Shown here: positions 1 to 7,347 of the stretch, piece after piece
Layout: each line of letters opens with the position of its first letter
How positions within the stretch are numbered: position 1 is the stretch's first letter
Translations under genes and position numbers: made by a program
Notes under the pieces: model-generated
What the model saw: only the letters and a program-made list of their open reading frames with translations
Database searches by the model: none
Told to the model about the DNA's origin: nothing
Assembly: GCF_900090315.1 (NCBI RefSeq)
Contig: NZ_FMHZ01000002.1
Span: forward strand, 2,210,501-2,274,500
Length of the DNA: 64,000 bases
Source of the DNA: Micromonospora citrea
Lineage (GTDB): Bacteria; Actinomycetota; Actinomycetes; Mycobacteriales; Micromonosporaceae
Direction: 5' to 3'

Positions 1-2
1 CG

Positions 3-1028
3 CCCGCCGGGCCGGCCGCCGCGCACGGTGCGGACGCCCCCGACGGCACCGACTACCGGACCGAGGTGACGGCGGTCACCCCCGCCCGGCCCGGGTTGAG
101 CGTACGGGCGGTCGAGGCGGGCGCCCGGCTGGAGCTGACCAACACCGGCGACCGCGCCGTCGAGGTGCTCGGCTACTCCGGCGAGCCGTACCTGCGGGTC
201 GGCCCCGACGGGGTGTACGAGAACGTCCGCTCCCCCGCGACGTACCTGAACCGGACCATCGCCGGGGACACGAGGCTGCCGGCCGAGGCGGATCCGGCCG
301 CCGCGCCGCAGTGGCGACGGGTCGACGACTCGTCCACCGTGCGCTGGCACGACCAGCGGGTGCTCTGGCGGGAGTCGGCGCCGCCGCCGCAGGTGCGGGC
401 CGCCCCCGACCGGGAGCACCGGGTGCGGGACTGGGTGGTGCCGCTGCGCGCCGACGCAGACCCGATGGAGATCCGCGGCACGCTCGACTGGGTGCCGCCG
501 CCGGACGCGTACGCCTGGTGGGTGGCCGCCACGCTCGGGCTGCTCGCGGTGGGCGCGCTGGGGCTGCTGCCGGCCGGGTCCGGGCCGGGCCGGCGGGCGC
601 TGGCCGGGATCGGCGGGCTGCTGGTGCTCGGCGGGCTGGCGGCGGTGGCGTTCACCGTGGGCCGGGAGCTCGACGCGGGCGCGCGGGGCGTCGGCGGGCT
701 GCTGGCCGGCCTGCTCGGCGGGCAGGTGTGGGCGCTGCTGACCGGGCTCGGCGCGATCGCCGCCGGGGTCTTCGCGATGGCCCGCCGGCCGGCCGCCGAC
801 TTCGCGGTGGCGCTGGCCGGGGCCTGCCTGGCGCTCTTCGCCGGGGCGGCCAACGCCGCCGTCTTCGCCCGCGCCGTCGCCCCCGTGCCCTGGTCGGCGA
901 CGACGGCCCGGATCCTGATCGCCGTCGTCCTCGTCGCCGGGGCCGGCGCCACCGCCGCCGGCGCCCTCCGCCTCCACGCCACCTCCCGCCACCCCACCCC
1001 CACCCCCGAACCCCTCCCCCACCCCTGA
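3..1028 (+). CDS. Exported multi-pass membrane protein of unknown function (5' end outside window)
   Basis: The frame is open from the first bases, so the true start lies upstream; 341 codons are visible. The first residues (PAGPAAAHGADA) look like the end of a signal peptide with an Ala-x-Ala cleavage region. About 150 residues of predicted extracellular beta-type sequence follow, then about five hydrophobic segments (roughly visible residues 170-192, 197-220, 228-260, 267-290, 302-323). The last 15 residues are a Thr-Pro/His-Pro tail encoded by a C-rich tract. It converges on cbiO. I do not recognise a named family; a membrane-anchored extracellular protein is all that can be said. A GTG at 66 exists, but starting there would discard the signal-peptide-like residues. 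Confidence 0.6.
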   Translation, partial: PAGPAAAHGADAPDGTDYRTEVTAVTPARPGLSVRAVEAGARLELTNTGDRAVEVLGYSGEPYLRVGPDGVYENVRSPATYLNRTIAGDTRLPAEADPAAAPQWRRVDDSSTVRWHDQRVLWRESAPPPQVRAAPDREHRVRDWVVPLRADADPMEIRGTLDWVPPPDAYAWWVAATLGLLAVGALGLLPAGSGPGRRALAGIGGLLVLGGLAAVAFTVGRELDAGARGVGGLLAGLLGGQVWALLTGLGAIAAGVFAMARRPAADFAVALAGACLALFAGAANAAVFARAVAPVPWSATTARILIAVVLVAGAGATAAGALRLHATSRHPTPTPEPLPHP

Positions 1029-1047
1029 CCCCCTCCCCGCCCCGCCC

Positions 1048-1124
1048 TCGGCGATCTTGCACTTTCGGCCCTCGAGATGAGGGATGTGCGGCTTTTGTCG
1101 GGGCAGTAAGCGCAAGATCGCCGA
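1048..1124. repeat. Inverted-repeat intergenic element, probable bidirectional terminator / REP-like unit
   Basis: Perfect 13-bp arms TCGGCGATCTTGC (1048-1060) and GCAAGATCGCCGA (1112-1124) flank 51 bp; the pairing continues inward (ACTT against AAGC) with one mismatch. It sits between two convergent genes and is flanked by a C-rich tract (about 984-1047) and a G-rich tract (about 1140-1215). The structure fits a terminator for both genes; the length and internal sequence also resemble a dispersed intergenic element. Confidence 0.6.
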
Positions 1125-1193
1125 ATGCGCGCGGGACGGCGCGGCGGGGGTGGGGGTGGGGTGAGGGGTGGGGGTGAGGGGTGGCGGGGAGGG

Positions 1194-1955
1194 TCAGCGG
1201 GGGGTGGGGGTGAAGCCGTAGGGCAGTTCGAGGCGGTGCCGGGACAGGAGGTCGGCGTCCGCCAGCAGGTCGGCGGTGGGGGCGTCGGCGACGATCCGGC
1301 CGGCGTCCAGGATCACCGACCGGTCGCAGAGCTCCAGCGCGTACGGCAGGTCGTGGGTGACCATCAGCAGCGTCACGGGCAGCCCGCGCAGGATCTCGGC
1401 CAGCTCGCGGCGGGCCGCCGGGTCGAGGTTCGACGACGGCTCGTCGAGGACCAGGATCTCCGGGTGCATGGCGAGCACGGTGGCCACCGCCACCCGCCGG
1501 CGCTGGCCGAAGGAGAGGTGGTGCGGGGCCCGGTCCCGGTGCTCGCCCATCCCGACCGCGGCGAGCGCCTCGTCCACCCGGGCGGCCAGTTCCGCGCCGC
1601 GCAGCCCCAGGTTGGCCGGCCCGAACGCCACGTCCTCGGCGACCGTGGGCAGGAAGAGCTGGTCGTCCGGGTCCTGGAAGACGATGCCCACCCGACGGCG
1701 CACCTCGGCGAGCGTGGCCCGGTCCTGGCTGACGGTCAGGCCGCCGACGGTCACGCTCCCCTCGGTCGGGGTGAGGATGCCGTTGAGGTGCAGCACCAGC
1801 GTGGTCTTGCCGGCGCCGTTCGGGCCGAGCAGCGCCACCCGGTCGCCGCGCGGCACGGTCAGGTTGACCCCGTGCAGGGCGACGTGCCCGTCGGGATAGG
1901 CGTACCGGACGCCGCGGACGTCCAGGGAGGCAGCGGTCTGCACGCCTGCGATCAT
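1194..1955 (-). CDS. cbiO: Cobalt/nickel ECF transporter ATP-binding protein CbiO
   Basis: 253-residue ABC ATPase that powers the metal uptake complex from the cytoplasm. Visible motifs: Walker A GPNGAGKTT near residue 43, Q-loop VFQDPDDQLF, signature LSFGQRRR, Walker B ILVLDEPSSNLDP, and the switch histidine in MVTHDLPYALELC. Length and order match CbiO/NikO. The ATG at 1955 overlaps the cbiQ stop (ATGA), so the two are translationally coupled. Last gene of the operon. Cobalt and nickel cannot be told apart from the ATPase alone; the upstream operator favours nickel. Confidence 0.93.
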   Translation of the reverse strand: MIAGVQTAASLDVRGVRYAYPDGHVALHGVNLTVPRGDRVALLGPNGAGKTTLVLHLNGILTPTEGSVTVGGLTVSQDRATLAEVRRRVGIVFQDPDDQLFLPTVAEDVAFGPANLGLRGAELAARVDEALAAVGMGEHRDRAPHHLSFGQRRRVAVATVLAMHPEILVLDEPSSNLDPAARRELAEILRGLPVTLLMVTHDLPYALELCDRSVILDAGRIVADAPTADLLADADLLSRHRLELPYGFTPTPR

Positions 1956-2722
1956 GTCAGCACGACGGCGGCGGCGGCGATGGTGGCCGCCAGAGCCGGC
2001 ACGGTGGCCGCGACCAGCCACTGCCCGGCCGTCGCCGCGCCCGCGCCCTGCCACACGGCCGGCATCCGGCCGGCGTAGCCGCGCGACAGCATCGCCAGGT
2101 AGACCCGCTCGCCGCGTTCGAACGCGCGCAGGAAGAGCGCGCCGACGCCGGCGGCGAAACCGCGCAGCTGCCACAGGAAGCGCGGGTCGTCGCCCCGGGA
2201 GACCCGGGCGACCCGCATCCGCCGGGCCTCGCCGACCAGCACGTCCAGGTAGCGCAGCATGAACGTGGCGATCTGGGTGAGGATCTGCGGGCAGCGCAGC
2301 CGGTCCAGGCCGACGATCAGGTCGCGAGTCGTCGTGGTCGCGGCCAGCAGGAGCGACGCCAGTACGCCGAGCGTCCCCTTCGCGACGATGTTCCACGCGC
2401 CGAGGAGGCCGTCGGAGGACAGGCTCACGCCAAGCACGTCGACCCGCTCGCCGGCGCCGAGGAACGGCAGGGCGACGGCGAAGAGCACGAACGGCAGCTC
2501 GATCAGCGACCGGCTGAGCAGCCAGCCGGGACCGACCCGGGCCAGCCCGGCGACCACCGCGACCAGCATGGCGTACCCGCCGAAGGCCCAGAACGCCTCG
2601 CGCGGGGTGGCCACCACGGCGAGGGTGAAGACCACCATCGACACGATCTTGACCTCCGGCGGGAGCCGGTGCACCGGCGAGGCGCCCTCCTGGTAAAGCA
2701 CGTGCGCGTGCCCGGCGCCCAT
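1952..2722 (-). CDS. cbiQ: Energy-coupling factor transmembrane protein CbiQ
   Basis: 256-residue integral membrane T-component linking the CbiO ATPase to the CbiM/CbiN-like substrate unit. N-terminus GASPVHRLPPEVKIV is the typical CbiQ opening (short cytosolic helix with P-E-VK), followed by several hydrophobic helices; the coupling-helix region has the family-type A-R-x-x-R pattern (EARRMRVARVSRGDDPR). Start ATG 2722; stop overlaps the cbiO start by 4 bp. It lies 6 bp downstream of the PDGLE gene. Confidence 0.9.
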   Translation of the reverse strand: MGAGHAHVLYQEGASPVHRLPPEVKIVSMVVFTLAVVATPREAFWAFGGYAMLVAVVAGLARVGPGWLLSRSLIELPFVLFAVALPFLGAGERVDVLGVSLSSDGLLGAWNIVAKGTLGVLASLLLAATTTTRDLIVGLDRLRCPQILTQIATFMLRYLDVLVGEARRMRVARVSRGDDPRFLWQLRGFAAGVGALFLRAFERGERVYLAMLSRGYAGRMPAVWQGAGAATAGQWLVAATVPALAATIAAAAVVLT

Positions 2723-2728
2723 CCCCCG

Positions 2729-3259
2729 CTACCCGCGATCCGTCGCGTCGGCCGGTAGCCCGTCCCGCTGCCCGCGACCCGCGTCGGCCGGGGCCGGATC
2801 GGCGGCGTCGCCGTCCCGCACGCGGCGGCTCGCGTCGACCGGACCGTCGTCCCACGGGCCTTGGGTCGCGTCGACCGGAGCGCCGTCCCGCGGGCCGTGG
2901 CTGGGGTCCACCGCGTCGCCGTCGTGCGGGCCGCGGCGGCGGACCAGCCAGAACGCCCCGCCCGCGACGGCGAAGGTGAGCAGCACGCCGAGGACGCCGG
3001 ACAGGCCGGTGGAGAGGAAGTCGTTGTCGACCCCCGCGATGCCGTAGTCGGCCAGCGGGCCGCCGATCTCGTGCTCCTTCTCGCGCTGGGCGGGGCAGCT
3101 GCCGCCGACGATGTCGTCGTCGGCGTCGAACGTGCAGCCCTCGCGCAGCGACGAGTCCAGCCCGTCGGGGTGCGACGAGGCGAAGTTGCTGACCACCCCG
3201 GCGAGCAGCAGCGCCACCAGCAGCCCGCCGACGAGGAACCCCCAGGAACGCTTCCTCAC
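2729..3259 (-). CDS. cbiN: PDGLE-domain cobalt/nickel transport subunit (CbiN-like) with long acidic tail
   Basis: 176 residues starting at GTG 3259, which overlaps the cbiM stop (GTGA). Topology: one N-terminal membrane helix (about 5-24), an external loop opening with SSHPDGLDSSLREG, which is the PDGLE-domain signature, a second helix (about 88-108) ending in RRR, then a cytosolic low-complexity tail of about 65 residues rich in Asp, Pro, Gly and His with repeated PVDA/GPxD units. In ECF metal importers this small subunit partners CbiM/NikM. The tail is much longer than usual and could bind metal, but that is inference. Confidence 0.82.
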   Translation of the reverse strand: MRKRSWGFLVGGLLVALLLAGVVSNFASSHPDGLDSSLREGCTFDADDDIVGGSCPAQREKEHEIGGPLADYGIAGVDNDFLSTGLSGVLGVLLTFAVAGGAFWLVRRRGPHDGDAVDPSHGPRDGAPVDATQGPWDDGPVDASRRVRDGDAADPAPADAGRGQRDGLPADATDRG

Positions 3260-3957
3260 CGGACACCTCCGACGGCCGGGACGGTGGGCGCGGACGCCGG
3301 GCGCAGCCCGCGCAGCGCGTAGACGAGGTCGGGCCGCACCTTGGCGACGGTGACCACGGTGGTCGCGGTGATGAGGCCCTCGCCGACGCCGATCAGCAGG
3401 TGTACGCCGGCCATGGTGCCGGCCAGGCCCCCGAGGTTGCCGCCGAGGTCGGTGGTGCCGCCGAGCCAGTACTGGAACACGAAGCCCATGGCCGCGACCA
3501 CCACGCTGAGCAGGGCGGAGACGAAGGCCGTCACACCGAGGCCGGCCGGGGTGCGGGGCAGGACGCGCAGCAGCAGCGCGATCAGCAGGTACGCCGCGGC
3601 CGTCCCGAGCACCGCCATGTTGGTGATGTTGAGGCCCAGCATCGCCACGCCGCCGTCGCCGAAGACCAGCGCCTGCACGACGAGCACCACCGCCAGGCAG
3701 AGCGCGCCGACCCACGGGCCGACCAGCATGGCGGCGAGCGCGCCCCCGAGCAGGTGGCCGCTGACGCCGGCCGTGAAGATCGGGAAGTTGAGCATCTGCA
3801 CGGCGAAGATGAAGGCGGCGACCAGTCCCGCCATCGGCGCGAGCCGGTCGTCCAGGTCGCGGCGGCCCCGCAGGACGCAGAACGTCATCGCGGCCAACGC
3901 GACGGCGGCGAAGAGCGCGGCGACGGGACCGTCGATGATCCCGTTCGAGATGTGCAT
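3256..3957 (-). CDS. cbiM: Cobalt/nickel ECF transporter substrate component CbiM (NikM)
   Basis: 233 residues. The ATG at 3957 is chosen because the mature N-terminus MHISNGIIDGP carries the invariant His2 that coordinates the metal in CbiM/NikM; an upstream in-frame ATG at 4008 would bury it. Multi-pass protein with the usual GXSGHLLGGALAAMLVGPW segment and a C-terminal KVRPDLV. First gene of a four-gene operon (cbiM-PDGLE-cbiQ-cbiO, overlaps of 4 bp or gaps of at most 6 bp). No cobalamin riboswitch was seen upstream; instead a metal-regulator-like palindrome lies about 80 bp before the start, so this may be nikM. Confidence 0.92.
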   Translation of the reverse strand: MHISNGIIDGPVAALFAAVALAAMTFCVLRGRRDLDDRLAPMAGLVAAFIFAVQMLNFPIFTAGVSGHLLGGALAAMLVGPWVGALCLAVVLVVQALVFGDGGVAMLGLNITNMAVLGTAAAYLLIALLLRVLPRTPAGLGVTAFVSALLSVVVAAMGFVFQYWLGGTTDLGGNLGGLAGTMAGVHLLIGVGEGLITATTVVTVAKVRPDLVYALRGLRPASAPTVPAVGGVR

Positions 3958-4035
3958 CGCCAGGGTTTCCACGCGACCTCCCACGTCGGCGGGTCCGTCC
4001 GCGCCCACGAGGTCAGCCTATTTCCCGTACATCTT

Positions 4036-4056
4036 TGTTGCCAATGTCTGGCAACA
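4036..4056 (-). promoter_or_regulatory. Nur/Fur-like palindromic operator in the cbiM promoter
   Basis: Perfect 8-bp arms TGTTGCCA (4036-4043) and TGGCAACA (4049-4056) with a 5-bp centre. The core TTGCCA-N5-TGGCAA resembles the Streptomyces Nur (nickel uptake regulator) box TTGCAA-N5-TTGCAA. On the minus strand a possible -35 TTGGCA lies within the right part of the palindrome, with TAGGCT as -10 after 18 bp, so a bound repressor would block polymerase. The regulator itself is not in the window. Confidence 0.6.
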
Positions 4057-4091
4057 GCGCATGGCCTCGATCACCGAGGGGGTGCGGCGCG

Positions 4092-4230
4092 GGCCGGCGG
4101 TGCGGGCGGCCCGGGGACGGGGGCACCCGGCCGGCGGTGCGGGCGGCCCGGTGGCGGCGCGGGCGGCGACGTCGGCGCGTCGCCCGGCGCGGGCGGCGTG
4201 GTCGGCGCGTCGCCCGGGGCGGGCGGGCGC
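4092..4230. repeat. GC-rich short direct repeats upstream of bcp
   Basis: GGCCGGCGGTGCGGGCGG occurs at 4092 and again at 4129 (37-bp period); a 30-bp unit beginning GTCGGCGCGTCGCCCGG occurs at 4171 and 4201 with few differences. This fills most of the 295-bp gap between cbiM and bcp. No gene is visible in the gap. Confidence 0.7.
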
Positions 4231-4252
4231 GGGCCGGCGGTAGGGTCGTGCC

Positions 4253-4729
4253 ATGACCGCGCCCGACCGCCTCGCCCCCGGTGACCCCGCCCCCGACTTC
4301 AGCCTGCCCACCGACACCGGCGAGACGCTCTCGCTGGGCGACCTGCGCGGCCGCAAGGTCGTCCTGTACGCCTACCCGGCGGCGATGACGCCCGGCTGCA
4401 CCAAGCAGGCCTGCGACTTCCGCGACTCGCTCGCCTCGCTCCAGGCCGCCGGCTACGAGGTCGTGGGCATCTCCCCGGACAAGCCGGCGAAGCTGGCGAA
4501 GTTCCGCGAGCGGGACGCCATCACCTTCCCGCTGGTCTCCGACGCCGACAAGGCGGTCCTGGCGGCCTACGGCGCGTACGGCGAAAAGCAGTCCTACGGC
4601 CGGACGGTGACCGGCGTGATCCGCTCGACCTTCGTGATCGACGCCGACGGGAAGATCGAGCGCGCGCTCTACAACGTGAGGGCGACCGGCCACGTCGCCA
4701 AGCTGCGCCGCGACCTCGGCCTGGACTGA
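4253..4729 (+). CDS. bcp: Thioredoxin-dependent thiol peroxidase, Bcp/PrxQ type
   Basis: 158 residues, the usual size. Reduces hydrogen peroxide and organic hydroperoxides in the cytosol using thioredoxin. The peroxidatic motif is PGCTKQACDFRD, with the Bcp-type second Cys five residues after the first, so a PrxQ-like intramolecular disulfide is expected. Other family marks: DFSLPTDTG near the N-terminus, VVGISPDKPAKLAKF, and a C-terminal STFVIDADGKI. Start ATG 4253 fits the family N-terminus. Single gene; a weak GC hairpin (4748-4765) follows before the tRNA. Confidence 0.95.
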   Translation: MTAPDRLAPGDPAPDFSLPTDTGETLSLGDLRGRKVVLYAYPAAMTPGCTKQACDFRDSLASLQAAGYEVVGISPDKPAKLAKFRERDAITFPLVSDADKAVLAAYGAYGEKQSYGRTVTGVIRSTFVIDADGKIERALYNVRATGHVAKLRRDLGLD

Positions 4730-4807
4730 GTCGTCGTACCGCGCCGGCCCGCCCCGGGAGGCGGGTTGGGCGGGGTCGGGCCCGGAAGCTCTAGACTCAG
4801 CGGGTCG

Positions 4808-4890
4808 GCGGGAGTGGCGTAATGGCAGCCGCGGTAGGTTTAGGTCCTATTGTCCGAAAGGACGTGGGGGTTCGAATCCCCCCTCCCGCA
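4808..4890 (+). tRNA. tRNA-Leu (anticodon TAG)
   Basis: Acceptor arms GCGGGAG (4808-4814) and CTCCCGC (4883-4889) pair perfectly with discriminator A4890. D-arm, anticodon stem GTAGG/CCTAT with loop TTTAGGT (anticodon TAG), a long class II variable arm (TGTCCGAAAGGACG) and a T-arm with GTTCGAATC are all present. CCA is not encoded. A -10-like TAGACT lies at about 4792. Confidence 0.96.
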
Positions 4891-4984
4891 CCTTCGGGTC
4901 GACCGGCGCCCGCGCCGGGAGCCACCGCTGTCGGGCGCGTCACGATCCCGGGTCGGCACGCTCCCGCCCGGTCAGAATTGCCCG

Positions 4985-5524
4985 GTGGCCCTGCGTCTCG
5001 TCCTCGATCCCGACCTGACTCCCGAGCTGCGTGAGGAGATCGTCGCGCTCTGGGTCGACGTCACCAACGCCGGCGGGGCGGTCGGCTTCGTGCCGCCGGT
5101 CACCGCCGCCGACGTCCGGCGCACCGCGGGTCCGACGTTCGCCGGCGTCGCCGAGGGCCCGGACCGCCTCCTGGTCGGGTACGCGGGCGACCGCCTCGTC
5201 GCCGCGCTGTTCTTCTGCGACAACCGGTTCGCCCTCAAGGCGCACTGGTGCGTGCTGAAGCGGGTGATGGTCCACCCCGACACCCAGGGCCACGGGTACG
5301 GCCTGGCGTTGATGCGCGAGGCCGAGCGCCTCGGCCGGGAGCTGGGTCGGGAGGCGCTGCACGTGACCGTCCGGGACGGGCTGGGCCTGGACCGCTTCTA
5401 CCGGCGGCTCGGCTACCGGGAGATCGGGCGGCTGCCCGGCGCGCTGCGGGTCGCCCCCGGCGACGACCGGGACGAGATCCTCATGTGGCTCGACCTGACC
5501 GCCGCCGACACACCCGGACGCTGA
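4985..5524 (+). CDS. GNAT family N-acetyltransferase
   Basis: 179 residues from GTG 4985; frames opening further upstream run through the tRNA and are rejected. The acetyl-CoA-binding motif A is VMVHPDTQGHGYGLALM (Q/R-x-x-G-x-G pattern), followed by a helix and a C-terminal LDRFYRRLGYREIGR, the usual GNAT end with an aromatic Y-x-x-LG-Y. The N-terminus (LVLDPDLTPELREEIVALWVDVTNAGGAVGFVPP) is typical of actinobacterial GNATs of unknown acceptor. It is transcribed from the tRNA side and converges on the MOSC gene. Substrate unknown. Confidence 0.85.
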   Translation: MALRLVLDPDLTPELREEIVALWVDVTNAGGAVGFVPPVTAADVRRTAGPTFAGVAEGPDRLLVGYAGDRLVAALFFCDNRFALKAHWCVLKRVMVHPDTQGHGYGLALMREAERLGRELGREALHVTVRDGLGLDRFYRRLGYREIGRLPGALRVAPGDDRDEILMWLDLTAADTPGR

Positions 5525-5529
5525 TCCGG

Positions 5530-5591
5530 TCGGTGCGGCCGGTCAGCTCGCGACGATCCGTCGGTGCGGCCGGTCAGCCCGCGACGACCAC
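5530..5591. repeat. 31-bp tandem duplication covering the 3' end of the MOSC gene
   Basis: Copy A (5530-5560) and copy B (5561-5591) share TCGGTGCGGCCGGTCAG and most of the remaining bases. Copy B contains the stop codon (5574-5576) and last codons of the MOSC gene; copy A lies outside the gene and keeps a copy of the stop codon. Confidence 0.85.
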
Positions 5592-6392
5592 CTCGTCGCC
5601 GACCCGGACGACGCCGGGCTCCTCGGGGACGAGGTGCAGTCCGAAGAGGAGCTTCCGCCCGATGTTCCGGTGCCGGGCGAGGGTGCGCAGCGGCTCCTTC
5701 CCCTTCGCCCCCGTCTCCTGGTCGGTGGTGACGACCACGCAACGCTCGCAGGGCCCGGCCGCGCGGAACCGGACCCCGCCGACGCGCAGCCCACGGCCGG
5801 CCCAGGAATCCTCCGCCCAGGCCGCCGGGCCGTCCACCACCAGGTTCGGCCGGAACCGCGCCATCGGCACCGGCTCCTCACCGGCCTCGGCGAGCCATCC
5901 GTTGAGCGCGTCGAGGGAGGCGACGGTGGTCAGCAGCAGCGGGTAGGCGTCGGCGAAGTTGACCTGGTCGCCGGTGTCGTACCGCCGGTCGCCGGAGGGG
6001 ATGTGCCGGCTCGGCCGGGCGAGCCAGACCAGGCGGGCAGTGCGGCCGAGGAACGCGCCGACCCAGGCGTCCGCCGCCGGCCCGGCGGAGAGCGCGGGCA
6101 CGGGGTGCGGTCGGCTGCGGAAGGTGCGCACCGGGACCGGCTCGCCGGCCGCCGGCTCCGGCACGTCGAGGTCGGAACGGCCCCGGGCGCGCAGCAGCAG
6201 AGCGCCGTCGCGGGCCACCGCGCGGAGCCCGCTCAGCCCGGGCGCCTCCCGCTGGGTGATGCCGACGCCGTGGGCGTCGACGATCATCCAGCGCCGGTCG
6301 CCCGCCAGCCCCCAGGGCAGCACGCGCGCGTCGTCGTGGTCGAGCCGGTGGCAGCCCTTGACGGGGTACGTGTGGATCGCGGTCAGCCGCAC
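5574..6392 (-). CDS. MOSC domain-containing protein (YcbX/mARC-like)
   Basis: 272 residues. N-terminal MOSC_N beta-barrel (about 1-115, starting with the typical IHTYPVKGC and GLAGDRRWMIVD) and C-terminal MOSC domain (about 125-265) with the conserved cysteine in AAGPCERCVVVTTDQETG. MOSC proteins handle sulfur or the molybdenum cofactor, often in N-hydroxylated-substrate reduction. Unlike E. coli YcbX there is no C-terminal 2Fe-2S ferredoxin domain, so an external electron donor would be needed. The 3' end is duplicated downstream (see 5530-5591). It is followed on the same strand, 4 bp upstream, by a methyltransferase gene. Confidence 0.88.
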   Translation of the reverse strand: MRLTAIHTYPVKGCHRLDHDDARVLPWGLAGDRRWMIVDAHGVGITQREAPGLSGLRAVARDGALLLRARGRSDLDVPEPAAGEPVPVRTFRSRPHPVPALSAGPAADAWVGAFLGRTARLVWLARPSRHIPSGDRRYDTGDQVNFADAYPLLLTTVASLDALNGWLAEAGEEPVPMARFRPNLVVDGPAAWAEDSWAGRGLRVGGVRFRAAGPCERCVVVTTDQETGAKGKEPLRTLARHRNIGRKLLFGLHLVPEEPGVVRVGDEVVVAG

Positions 6393-6396
6393 CCGG

Positions 6397-7230
6397 TCAC
6401 CATGCCACCCCGATGCCGTCCCCCGGGTACCAGTGGTTGGCCGGGGTCTCCCGGTAGGCGAGGAACCGCCGGCCGGTGCGCTCGGCGTGCTCGGCGAGGA
6501 CGTTGGTGGCGGTGACGTTGTCGGTCAGCAGCATCGCGCCGGATGCCAGCTTGCCCTCGACGGCCTCGAACTCGCGCTTCTCGTGGGCCCGGCTGTGGTC
6601 GCTGTCGTGCAGGAAGAGGTCGACCGGCCGGTCCAGCGCGGCGATGGAGGCGATGGAGTCGCCGATCACCAGGTCGACCACGTCGGACCAGGGCGCGGTC
6701 TTGGCGAGGTACCCCGCCTCGGGGTTGATGTCCAGCGAGGTGACCCGGCCGGGGTGCCCGTCGGCGGCGTTGCGCAGCAGCGCGGCGGCCAGGACGCAAC
6801 TGCCCAGTCCCTTGTCGACACCGGTCTCCACGACGTGCTTCGGCCGGGTGGCGCGGACGATCGCGTACCAGCCGATCCGCCGGGCGTAGCGGACGTGCCG
6901 GTCGGCGAGGCCGCGGCGGGCCGCGCCGGCGATGGTGGACTCGATGTGCGAGCGGAGCGCGTCGTCCGACTCGATCTCGCCGAAGTACGCGCGGACCTGC
7001 TTGACGGGGACGTCGCAGACCACGCTGACGAACCAGGCCAGGTGGTGCCGGCTCAGCTTGGTCAGGTCGTACGTGTAGTTGTGGTGCTCCCGGGAGGTGA
7101 CCAGCCACCGGGCCGAGGTGCGCAGCACCTTGGCGTCGTGGCGGGCGACCCGGGCCAGGCGCTTGGGGAAGGCGGCGACGGGGGCGAGCGGAGTGCGGGC
7201 GATGGCCCGCCGGAGCTTCGTTGCGTCCAC
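6397..7230 (-). CDS. Class I SAM-dependent methyltransferase
   Basis: 277 residues. The C-terminal two thirds form a Rossmann methyltransferase: motif I HVVETGVDKGLGSCVLA, an acidic residue after beta-2 (VTSLDINPEAGY), and a catalytic-region HDSDHSRAHEKREFE characteristic of the Methyltransf_24 / cephalosporin-hydroxylase-like group. The first 110 residues are basic and helical with no recognised domain. It stands divergent from the LCP gene at the edge of the exopolysaccharide region, so it might methylate a sugar or lipid there, but the stop-to-start proximity with the MOSC gene (4 bp) suggests co-transcription with that gene. Substrate unknown. Confidence 0.8.
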   Translation of the reverse strand: MDATKLRRAIARTPLAPVAAFPKRLARVARHDAKVLRTSARWLVTSREHHNYTYDLTKLSRHHLAWFVSVVCDVPVKQVRAYFGEIESDDALRSHIESTIAGAARRGLADRHVRYARRIGWYAIVRATRPKHVVETGVDKGLGSCVLAAALLRNAADGHPGRVTSLDINPEAGYLAKTAPWSDVVDLVIGDSIASIAALDRPVDLFLHDSDHSRAHEKREFEAVEGKLASGAMLLTDNVTATNVLAEHAERTGRRFLAYRETPANHWYPGDGIGVAW

Positions 7231-7347
7231 GAGAGGGTTCTACCAGGAGAAGGGAGGCAGAGGTGAGGAAACTTTCGGTCGAGCGGCCGACCGGACCGGC
7301 ACGGACGGGGGTACGCGCGCGGGAACGGAGATAAGTAGCATCACGCC

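Noticed and set aside
3958..4252. Cobalamin riboswitch upstream of cbiM
   Set aside because: I could not find the B12-box or a riboswitch-like fold; a metal-regulator palindrome is present instead.
4850..4984. Extended GNAT start that would begin inside the tRNA-Leu gene
   Set aside because: The tRNA is intact; the GTG at 4985 gives the family N-terminus.
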